Shown here piece by piece: positions 52,799-61,038 of a stretch of 64,000 bases of DNA (positions within the stretch are counted from its first letter, which is position 1; the number at the start of each line of letters is the position of its first letter). The stretch is from contig CAWAMD010000003.1 in the NCBI GenBank assembly GCA_963783045.1, positions 124,001 to 188,000 of the forward strand, given 5' to 3'. Under the pieces are notes generated by a model, which made no database searches, was not told where the DNA came from, and worked only from the letters and a program-made list of their open reading frames with translations. The stretch comes from CAWAMD01 sp963783045. Its GTDB lineage: Bacteria; Actinomycetota; Nitriliruptoria; Nitriliruptorales; Nitriliruptoraceae. A program made the translations under genes and the position numbers.

Positions 52799-53234
52799 CC
52801 CGGACTGTCCATTCTGCGAGATCGTCCATCGAGAGGACCCCGATGTCCGAGAGGTCTACCGCGATCAGCATGTCGTGGCCTTCTTCCCAACCCAGCCCGC
52901 GACACTCGGCCACACTCTCATCGTCCCACGGCAGCATGTCCCCGATGTGTGGTCTATCAGCGAAGACCTCGCGGCAGAACTTGGCCGAGCAGTCGTGAAG
53001 TTGGCGGCAGCAATGAGGCGTGCCGTGGCACCGCAGGGGCTTAACGTCATCCAGTCGAACGGGGAGGCGGCGACGCAGACGGTGTTCCATCTGCACGTGC
53101 ACCTGGTCCCTCGCTGGGACGGAGACAGCCTCGGGCGAATCTGGCCCACGGATACGCACTACACCGAGGGCCAGAAAGACCAAGCCTGGGAGCGTTTGCG
53201 CGCCGAGTGCAGAGCGGCGGCTCAGGGTGGCTGA
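52779..53234 (+). CDS. HIT-family nucleotide hydrolase in TIR operon
   Basis: 151 residues, intact, starting 20 nt inside the TIR gene. CPFCEIVHREDPDVREVYRD, DQHVVAFFPTQPATLGHTLI and the histidine triad TVFHLHVHLVPRWDGDSLGR (H-x-H-x-H) are diagnostic of HIT proteins, which hydrolyse or transfer nucleotides from substrates such as AMP-lysine or dinucleoside phosphates. Within a TIR operon it might degrade or mature a nucleotide signal. It overlaps the next gene by 8 nt (GTGGCTGA). A HIT gene embedded between a TIR gene and a membrane effector-like gene is not an arrangement I know. Confidence 0.85.
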   Translation: MPTSEHDPDCPFCEIVHREDPDVREVYRDQHVVAFFPTQPATLGHTLIVPRQHVPDVWSISEDLAAELGRAVVKLAAAMRRAVAPQGLNVIQSNGEAATQTVFHLHVHLVPRWDGDSLGRIWPTDTHYTEGQKDQAWERLRAECRAAAQGG

Positions 53235-53702
53235 TCGTGATCACGAGGGTCCGGGAACCTCCGACGAGGACAGGCGCAGCACCTCGGCCTCATCCAGGCG
53301 GTCATCACGAGGATGTCGGCCGCGTCCGCCACGGCGAAAGGATGGCTGCTACCTGTTGTCACTGCGACCTATGGGTACGCGCTCACGCAGGACGACGGGT
53401 CCGTGGCGCTCCTCGGCATCGCTGCAGTCGGGTTGTTCGCCATGCTCGACGCAAACTATCTACGCCAAGAACAGGCGTACCGGCGCCTCTACGACACGGT
53501 CGCCCGCGGGTCGAGGCAGGTGCCGACCTTCACCCTCGATCCATCGGAGGCAGATCCGACGACGACTGGGCCGCAACGGAGCAAGGTACTTGTGTGGATC
53601 GGACACTGGATCCCGGGCTGGCGCGTGTGGCGCTCCTGGTCCATCGCGCCGTTCTACGGCGGACTCGTCGTCATAGGCCTCGTCATTGTGATCGCTGAAT
53701 AG
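53227..53702 (+). pseudogene. Small membrane protein (effector-like) in TIR operon, one frame break
   Basis: About 158 codons if begun at GTG 53227 (overlapping the HIT stop). The first 16 codons (VADRDHEGPGTSDEDRR) need a base change near 53275 to reach QHLGLIQAVITRMSAASATA; otherwise translation starts at ATG 53313. Two hydrophobic segments follow (GWLLPVVTATYGYALT with VALLGIAAVGLFAMLDANYL), and a last one near the C-terminus (FYGGLVVIGLVIVIAE). QAVITRM, the KGW and the YLRQEQAYRRLYD segment resemble a widespread small membrane-protein family often found with TIR genes. It could be the pore or effector of the system. Confidence 0.65.
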
Positions 53703-53799
53703 GCCGCCGCAGGATCGGACGTTCGCAGCTATCGCTATCGCGCGGCGGATACGCCGAAGTCTCAATTCTGTTTCGGACGGAGATGCCCCGGACCGTGAC

Positions 53800-54555
53800 T
53801 CAAACGAGCTCGGCGCGAGTGACACGTCCGTCCTCGGAAACGAGGTAAACGTCAACGTCCAGTGCACGCAGCGAGGACGTAGTGCGAGCGATCAGGCTGC
53901 GGTAGGTGGGGAAGTCCGGGAGCGCCAACGCCAGCGTCCAGTCTGGGTGGCTGCCCTTGGTGAGCATGGTCGTGAGGAGCGCACCGGCGTACCAGTGCCG
54001 GGCCTGCACGGGCGGTCGGGTCGGCTTCTTCTCGCCGCGCCGCTTCCCACTGACGTACCGATCGGACGGGTAGCCCTTCACCTCGACGGCGAGGCGGCGC
54101 TGATCGCGCTCCGCGAGGATGTCGATCCCCGCTTCCTTGGTCGCCGTGTCGGCGGCCGAGACGATCGACCACCCCTGCGAGATGAGGTGATCGACCATCG
54201 CCCCCTGGACGTTCCCCTCCCAGTGCCACTCGCGCCGAGGATCACCGTGCCGCTCAGGAACGGCCTCCCTCGTGCGCGCCGGTTCGGGCGACGGCCTCTG
54301 TCGCGTCGTAGGGGGTTGCGAGGGGGCGGTGAAACAGACGACCTCTGCGGTCAGGTTGACCGACTCGACAGCACGCCCCGCGTTCATCCACCCGCGCGCC
54401 TGTGGGTTGGATTTCGAGTTGGCCCACCACTCTCGGTACTGCCGCGCCGACTCAGGCAGTCCGCCTCGAACGAGCTGGTCGAGTTCGTCGAACGACGCGC
54501 GGACGGTGCCAGTCTGTGGCATGAGCCACTTCGTCAGGGCGTCGTACTTGACCAT
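53800..54555 (-). CDS. Mrr-like PD-(D/E)XK nuclease with extra N-terminal domain, DISARM-linked
   Basis: 251 residues, intact. The N-terminus (MVKYDALTKWLMPQTGTVRA, FDELDQLVRGGLPESARQYR, REWWANSK) looks like the small DUF7662-type domain. After a Pro-rich linker comes a nuclease domain: GNVQGAMVDHLISQGWSIVS, KEAGIDILAERDQRRLAVEV (Asp and E-x-K), KGYPSDRYVSGKRRGEKKPT. Mrr-type nucleases cut foreign or methylated DNA. It follows drmC on the same strand after 60 nt, so it may be part of the DISARM operon although it is not a standard component. Confidence 0.65.
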   Translation of the reverse strand: MVKYDALTKWLMPQTGTVRASFDELDQLVRGGLPESARQYREWWANSKSNPQARGWMNAGRAVESVNLTAEVVCFTAPSQPPTTRQRPSPEPARTREAVPERHGDPRREWHWEGNVQGAMVDHLISQGWSIVSAADTATKEAGIDILAERDQRRLAVEVKGYPSDRYVSGKRRGEKKPTRPPVQARHWYAGALLTTMLTKGSHPDWTLALALPDFPTYRSLIARTTSSLRALDVDVYLVSEDGRVTRAELV

Positions 54556-54615
54556 GGCCTCTCCCAGCCTCGATCCGCGGTTCGCTCACTCGGCGCGAGT
54601 CAGTTCGAACACCCT

Positions 54616-55386
54616 TCAGTCTGACGCGCCCACGAGCACGAGTACCTGCTTCTCGATGAGATCGTCGTAGTGCTGCTCGATGACACGTGCGGTGTCGCCG
54701 CCGTCGACGACCAGGCCGAGCTCCATGTTGCGGTCGAGGGCGGCGCTGGTGAGGTTCGCCGAGGAGATCAGCACCTCGGTCCGGTCGCGAACCACGCACT
54801 TGACATGCATCGCGGCTCCGGTCGGTCCGCGTTGCTCCCGTGGCCAGCGGTAGACCGGGACAGCGAGGGGCAGGTGCTTGAGCGCTTCGGCTGCTTCCGG
54901 GCCGTCTCCTCGCGCGGAGTCGTCACGAGTCTCGACGATGACGCGGACCGACACGCCTCGGGAGAGCCGGGCCTCATCGAGCGCCTTGACGAGATCGCCG
55001 ATGTCGTGGCTGGCGAAGGTGACGATGGTGACGCTCCGCCGGGCTCGCCGGATCAGTTCGAGGACCACAGCTCTGGTGGGGCGCACCTGAAGAGACTTCG
55101 TCGGTGGTCCGGTCCACACGACTTCGGTCACACCCAACTCTGAGCGCACGGCCTGGACAGCAGCGACGGCAGCCTCAAGTGCGGTGAGCGCGGCGGATAG
55201 GTCGTCGTCGGTGAACAGCTCGGTCAGTGCGGACCGCAGCGCAACGGGGGCGCGGCGCTCAACGACGCGCCGCGCCGTCCGACCGTCGGTCGCGCCCGCC
55301 CGAACCGCCTCGACGATGGCCGCGAGCTGAGCCGCGTCCACATCGGCCACGAGCGCCGCGACTCGTTGGGCAAGGTCCGAGCTCAT
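54616..55386 (-). CDS. drmC: DrmC, phospholipase-D-like protein of DISARM
   Basis: 256 residues from ATG 55386, coupled to drmB by ATGA. An N-terminal helical region (AQRVAALVADVDAAQLAAIV, LRSALTELFTDDDLSAALTA) is followed by a PLD-type domain: ARRSVTIVTFASHDIGDLVK, VRVIVETRDDSARGDGPEAA and the HxK motif MHVKCVVRDRTEVLISSANL. DrmC is a standard but dispensable DISARM component. The frame is intact. Only one HxK motif is present, as expected if the active form is a dimer. Confidence 0.85.
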   Translation of the reverse strand: MSSDLAQRVAALVADVDAAQLAAIVEAVRAGATDGRTARRVVERRAPVALRSALTELFTDDDLSAALTALEAAVAAVQAVRSELGVTEVVWTGPPTKSLQVRPTRAVVLELIRRARRSVTIVTFASHDIGDLVKALDEARLSRGVSVRVIVETRDDSARGDGPEAAEALKHLPLAVPVYRWPREQRGPTGAAMHVKCVVRDRTEVLISSANLTSAALDRNMELGLVVDGGDTARVIEQHYDDLIEKQVLVLVGASD

Positions 55387-57356
55387 CGGAAGTACGCGAC
55401 GTCGGACGTGGTCAGGGTGGGGACGACGAAGGCGCGGTCGAGGTAGCGGTTGGCGTGGTCGCACGAGGTCTCGGGCAGGAACATGCAGACGTGGCACGCC
55501 GCGCCGTGCAGGGTGCCGTCGCCCTTGCCGTCGTCCATCCCGACGATCGACCCGTTGGGCTTGTGCGAGGCGCAGAACGGGTCGCTGCTGCAGATCTTGG
55601 CGTTGTCGATCGCCTCGTCGATCAGCGGACCGAGGACGTCGGGCCGTCCGATGCTCACCAGGCCGCCAAGGGTCCCTTCGGAGTCGGCCGCGGCGGTGTA
55701 CAGCAGGATCCCGGCCATCGGGAAGTCGGCGCCTTCGGGCTCCTGGCAGTAGATCCGTTCGCGGATGGAGGCCGTGGAGTAGCCGGAGCGCAACGAGACG
55801 GCGTTGATGAGCAGGTGCGCCAACGTGTGCAGCAGCACGAAGCGGTTGGACTTGGCGCCGCCGTCGGGGTCGAGCATCCGCCGGTCACGCCACGCGCGGT
55901 GGGCGGCCTTCATGTCCTGATGTCGGCCTTCCTGCCGGTCGTCGAGCTCGGCCTCCCACTCCTGCAGGGCTCCCTCGTCAAGGGTGAGCATGACGCCCTC
56001 GCCGCGGGACTGGGCTGCCGGGGCCCAGGTCGGCGGGTTGGCCGACAGCTTGGCGCGAACGACCGAGTCGGAGCCGTCGTCGTTGGGGTCGTACGAGTCG
56101 AGCCGGGTGAAGCCGGTGATGGCGACGACCTCACGAAGCCTCGTGGCGAGGTGGATGCCACCGAGCTTGTCCTTGAAGCGGCTCGTGGTCGCCGGGCCGG
56201 CGTCGGTGACGGCGAAGTCGATGCCGTGGTCGATGCCGCCCTTGGCGGTGAGCGCTGCGTACTCGGGCCCGAGCAGCGCGATGTCGCCCGGGTCGTCCTC
56301 CTCGAGCTTGGCCCGCTGCCGCTGGTACTCCTCCCACAGCTCCTCGAGCGTGTAGTCGGCTCGCTTCTCATCCAGCCAGGCGCCGGTCGGCATGGTCGCG
56401 AGGATCGCCGCCTTGGCCTTCATGTCCGACAGGTCGGCGAAGGTCTCGAGGTCGCCCCAGTGCTGCGTGACGGCGCGCTCGACTGGACGCGGCTCGGGCG
56501 GGATCGAGAGGGCGGAGCGGCGGACGGAGAACCAGATGTTGGACGCGCCGACCAGCAGCGCCCGGGTCTCGGCACCACAGCCCTTGGGGTCGTAGTCGTT
56601 GAGGTGAGGACGGGCGCCCGCGCACTCGGGGAGGTGCTTTGCGGCGTCGCGGCCGAACGCCTCGGTCATGGCCCGCGAGTTCCCGCAGGCGTCGCACTTG
56701 ACCCGCTGCGAGGTGGTCCGCTGGGCGTACCCGGCGTCCTCGAGCTTCAGCCGCTGGGCGCCGGCGCCGTCGGGGCAGACGTGGCCTGTCTTCTTGTGGG
56801 CCCACTCCTCCCACGGGAAGTCGTCGAGGTGACCTCGGCGGCAGGCCAGCACGAACCGGACCGGCAGCGCCCGGGCCTTGCCGCCCTTCATCTTCGGGCA
56901 CTTCACATGCCAGTACCCGGCTTCGTCCGGCCGGTACAGCGGGATGTCGACCTCGAACAGCCCGTTGGGCTCCGCCCGCGACAAGGCGTTGCAGCGGGTG
57001 CATCGCAGCCAGCGCGGGAAGGTCATCCCCCACAGGCCGGTCCAGTTGCCGGCGAGCGTCCGGTTGTCGCCGGCGTCCTCGGTCCACGGCGCGCCGCGCA
57101 GCTCCTTGACCTGCGGGCCCATGTCACGCCGAACTTCCTGAAGCAGCCGATCCTCCTCGATGGGCACGGCGACGCCCTTGTCCACCTGCCACGGGTCCAT
57201 CCCGGCGGTGTCGAGCCCAGGCACGACGATCGACAGGTACGGCAGCTCGACGATCGCGCCGGGCCCGAACGTGTGGGTGGTCTGCGAGGGCCGGATGCTG
57301 CCGACCTTGACGGGATCAGGGCGCTCGTCGGTCGTCGCGCCGCGAGGTGGCGTCAT
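55383..57356 (-). CDS. drmB: DrmB, DUF1998 protein of DISARM
   Basis: 657 residues, intact, coupled at both ends by ATGA. VGSIRPSQTTHTFGPGAIVE opens the protein. There are several Cys pairs for metal binding (LRCTRCN, KCDACGNS, CGAETR), then the DUF1998 signature near the C-terminus: LLHTLAHLLINAVSLRSGYS, GILLYTAAADSEGTLGGLVS, and the Cys-rich KICSSDPFCASHKPN and HGAACHVCMFLPETSCDHAN. DrmB forms a complex with the helicase DrmA that loads on unmethylated or DNA-end targets and blocks phage. Being intact beside a broken drmA, it argues for recent damage or sequence errors. Confidence 0.92.
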   Translation of the reverse strand: MTPPRGATTDERPDPVKVGSIRPSQTTHTFGPGAIVELPYLSIVVPGLDTAGMDPWQVDKGVAVPIEEDRLLQEVRRDMGPQVKELRGAPWTEDAGDNRTLAGNWTGLWGMTFPRWLRCTRCNALSRAEPNGLFEVDIPLYRPDEAGYWHVKCPKMKGGKARALPVRFVLACRRGHLDDFPWEEWAHKKTGHVCPDGAGAQRLKLEDAGYAQRTTSQRVKCDACGNSRAMTEAFGRDAAKHLPECAGARPHLNDYDPKGCGAETRALLVGASNIWFSVRRSALSIPPEPRPVERAVTQHWGDLETFADLSDMKAKAAILATMPTGAWLDEKRADYTLEELWEEYQRQRAKLEEDDPGDIALLGPEYAALTAKGGIDHGIDFAVTDAGPATTSRFKDKLGGIHLATRLREVVAITGFTRLDSYDPNDDGSDSVVRAKLSANPPTWAPAAQSRGEGVMLTLDEGALQEWEAELDDRQEGRHQDMKAAHRAWRDRRMLDPDGGAKSNRFVLLHTLAHLLINAVSLRSGYSTASIRERIYCQEPEGADFPMAGILLYTAAADSEGTLGGLVSIGRPDVLGPLIDEAIDNAKICSSDPFCASHKPNGSIVGMDDGKGDGTLHGAACHVCMFLPETSCDHANRYLDRAFVVPTLTTSDVAYFR

Positions 57357-60300
57357 GCCTCGGCCTCCTCGAGCTCATCGATGTCGACGTCGGCGATCGT
57401 GCTCACACCGGCGGGGGCCGACGACGTGGTCGACGTGTTGAACTTCAGCTGCGGTCGCGCCGGTGGTGGGAGCACCTTGGGACGCCGCAGGAGGACGTTG
57501 ATGCCGGGCTCGGTGTTGCGCATCGACATCGGCATCGTCCAGGTCCCCCACTGACCGCCGGACTCGGCGACCTCGAGCAGCGCGACGAGGTTGTCCTTCT
57601 GCGAGCCCTCGCCCGATGGCACGCCACGCGATCGGCGCGGTGCCTGCCCTGCCGGAGCTTCAGGTCGTCGAACCGGTCCTGGATCAGCGCCTTGACGCGC
57701 TCCACCACGTCGTGGGTGCCGTCGACCTCTCGGGCCCGGGCGACGATCGCGTCGGCGACCTCGTCGGCGCGGGCATCGTGGACGTCGAGGCGGTTGACGG
57801 CGCGGTCGGGTGTCCACTCGTCGACCTCGCCGCGCAGCAGCGACACGAGCACCGCGGTCAGGACCCGGTCCAGGGCACGGTCGGCGAACGGCGTGACGGA
57901 CTGGGCCTCGACGTGGCGGTAGAAGGTCGCGTGGTAGTGCTCGAACGTCTCCCAGTGCGACAGGTCCCGAGGCCGGGCCCAGTTGTGCAGCGTGAACACC
58001 AGCCCGGGCCCCGTCAGCGGACCGGCCGACACGCGATGACGCCTGGATGTACTCGGCCGTGGTCTTCGGCTGGCCGACGACGATCATCAGCCCGAGCCGG
58101 GGCACGTCGACGCCGACCGAGATCATGTTGGTGGCGAGGACGATGTCGGTCCCGACCGGGTTGCCGTTGTCGTCGGGCCGGTGCGGGGTCCCGAGCTCGA
58201 CGAGCGCGTCGCGCAGGTCCGCGGATCCGACCCGGGACGTCAGCTCGACGAGGTTCATGTTCCAGAACGTCGTGTCGCCGTGCTCGTCCTCCTTGAGGAA
58301 CCGGGTCGCGAGGAAGTCGCGCCGCTCACGTTCGATGCGGTTGAGGCGGACGGGGAGCTCGTCGTCGGCGATGCGCCGCATGCCGGCGAGCTCGCGGATC
58401 GACGAGAAGTAGCCGACGGTGGTCATCCACGGGTCGGCAGCCGGTCCGTGGTCGTCCCACTGCTTCTGCGCCGCGGCCATGACGGTGCGGAACAGCCGCG
58501 ACTCGGCCTCCTTCAGCCGCCGTCCCTGCGCGCAGATGCCCACGTACAGCCGGCCGGGTGCCTCGTCGGTCGGGACCTGGCGGGCGAAGAACGTGTCGCG
58601 GACGTCGATGACCTGCGGCGGGAAGATCCGGGTGCCTCGGGCGAAGACCTGACGCACCTGGTCGTTGGCGCGCCGGATGGTCGCGGTGGAGGCGACGACC
58701 TTCGGGTGGACGGTCGCGCCGTCGAGCTCCCACGCGGACAGCCGGTCGACCGCGGTCTCGTACAGGCCGGCGATCGTGCCGAGCGGGCCGGTGATGAGGT
58801 GGAACTCGTCCTGGATGATCAGGTCCGGCGGCCGCAGCCGGAACCCGTCCGCCACGTTCGTGATCTGCGCGGTCGGGTGGTGCGGATCGGCCGGGTGGTG
58901 GCGACTCGGCGGTGCACACACGCCGGGTAGCGGGCAGCCGGGTCGTTGCTGCGCCAGCCGTGGCGCGCGCACCGCTGGCTCACGTGACCGAACAGCATGC
59001 GGGCGTTGGGGTTCCACGGCAGCTGGGCGAACTTGTCGATCGTGCCGATCACGAACGTCGGCAGCGTCCGGTAGACCTCGTCGTCGACGGTGACGACGGG
59101 GATGCCCTCGCCCGGGGCGTCGTCCTCGCTGAACGGGCAGTCGTCGTTGGCGCAGTAGGTGACGGTGCGCTCGGTGTCGACGTTCTCCTCGTGGGTCTTG
59201 ACGTGGAAGATCGACGCCGTGGAACGCCCGCTCGGGTCGATGTCGGTCCCGCACCACGGGCACGACGACAGCTGCACCGGCGACGCACCGGCGACGCGTC
59301 TTGCCGCCGCGCATGTCGACGATGATCTTGCGGGCGTCGTCGGTCCGGTTCGGGGTGAGCGAGCCCCCGACGTACAGCCCGAGCCGGAACGGCACTTCGC
59401 CCAACCGGTCGCGTGTCCTCGCGGCGGACGAGCTCGGTGGCCGCCACGAGCGCGGCGGCACGTTCGAACTGCTGCGCCGTCAGCAGCCGAAGCGTGTACC
59501 GCATCAGCACCGCGACACCGTCGGACCCGTCGAGACCGCCGAGGTCACGCTTCGAGCCGTCGCAGCGCGAACGTCGCCGCGACCAGCCCGAGGTAGGCCT
59601 CGGTCTTGCCACCACCCGTCGGGAAGAACAGCAGGTCCACGACCGAGGCCCCGTGCGCCCGATCCGGATGGTCCGGCCGTGACGAGGGACGGCAGGTTCA
59701 GCAGGATGAAGGCGAGCTGGAACGGATACCACGAGGTGTTCCGAGCCGGATCGGCAGCGAGCTCGTCGACGATCTGACCGACCGGACGCTCGTCGCCATC
59801 CCGCTGCCGACGCACGGCCTCGGTCCGCAGCCGCTGCTCCCGCATGGTCGCGTTCGCGAACCGGAACGCGATGAGCGCATCGTCGTCCTCGCCAAGGAGG
59901 TCGATGCCAGCGCGGATGGCGTCGGCGACTTCCTCCGCGTCGTCGAGCGCGTCCGCAGCTGCGTCAGCATGCTCCGCGAGCGCAGGATCGCTCCGCAACG
60001 GCCTCGCGCTGGCGGTCGCAGCCACGTCCGGTAGCCATCAGCGAGTGGCGCGAGCCAGCCCTGCAGCTCAGTGACGGACACCGACTCGTCGGCGAGGCGC
60101 CCCATGTCGACGACGAGCTCGGAGAGTTCCGGAGCGTCCGCGGCAGTCGCGGCGACGCGTGTTCGGGACCTCGTAGGTCGGAAGGAAGGTCGTCCGCAGC
60201 TCGGACGCCCGCCCCGGAGCGGTTCTCCCGGTCCGGGACGACGGCGTGCACCGACACCGCGTGCCCCCGCGCGAACTCGACCTGATGCCGGTACTGCAGG

Positions 60301-61038
60301 TCGAGCCGTGCCTGCTCTCGCTGATCAGCGCCAGCCCGCTCGATCCGACCCACCGCCTCGGCCCGCCCACAGAACCCCGACGTGCCCTCAGGCAGGCGGA
60401 CAGTGAGCTGCGGCTGGAACAGCCACGCCCGGTCGGGGTTCTGCTCAGGCGCCGTCAGCCGGTTGCGCAGGAACAGGGTGACCAACCGGTGCCCGTGCGG
60501 CCCCGTCTCGCAGCGTCCGCTGATCTCGACGACGCCACCGAACTGCCGAGATGTTCGACCCGAACGTCTCGACCGGCAGCGGCCCGTCATCGTCGGGCAG
60601 GTCGATCGTCGCCGACTCCTCTCGCTGCTCACGCTGCCAGACGAGCTTGACGCTGCGCTGCCACTCGGGCCGCTCCTCCTCCGGCGTGGGGTTGTCGACC
60701 CGGTCGTACTCGCCCCACTCGGCGACGACCTCGAGTTGCGTCGTCCCCGGGCTCGACCGCGAACGACAACCCGAGCGACGACGGGAACAGCGACACCTTG
60801 CCCGTCCCGGGGTCGTCAGACTCGTCAGCCTCAGCGGCACCCAGATCGACGTCCGGGTTCTCGTCATCGTCCCGCTCCGGATCGAGCGCAACCGATCCCC
60901 TCCGGCGCGAGCATCCCGACCATGTACCGGTCACGAACACGGTTGTCGTACACGATTTCGTCGGGTCCGTCGCCCGGACCCAGGAGGTCGCGAGTAGCCG
61001 CTCCCGCGAGCCCCGTACCGAATGTTGGCTTCAACCAT
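57353..61038 (-). pseudogene. drmA: DrmA, DISARM helicase, many frame breaks
   Basis: About 1,228 codons from ATG 61038 (8-nt overlap with the methylase stop). It is readable only by changing frame several times. Visible parts in order: DEIVYDNRVRDRYMVGMLAP, VSLFPSSLGLSFAVEPGDD, Walker A LFFPTGGGKTEAYLGLVAAT (near 59610), LIIQDEFHLITGPLGTIAGL (DEFH box, near 58800), TVHPKVVASTATIRRANDQV, ATNMISVGVDVPRLGLMIVV and TTAEYIQASSRVGRS (helicase C, near 58060). This is the superfamily 2 DrmA helicase that translocates on DNA in DISARM. The order is complete and no large piece is missing. It ends ATGA with drmB. Confidence 0.85.

Noticed and set aside
55227..57554. 775-codon plus-strand frame opposite drmB
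   Set aside because: Antisense of a full-length, motif-bearing DrmB; no start signal or known family.
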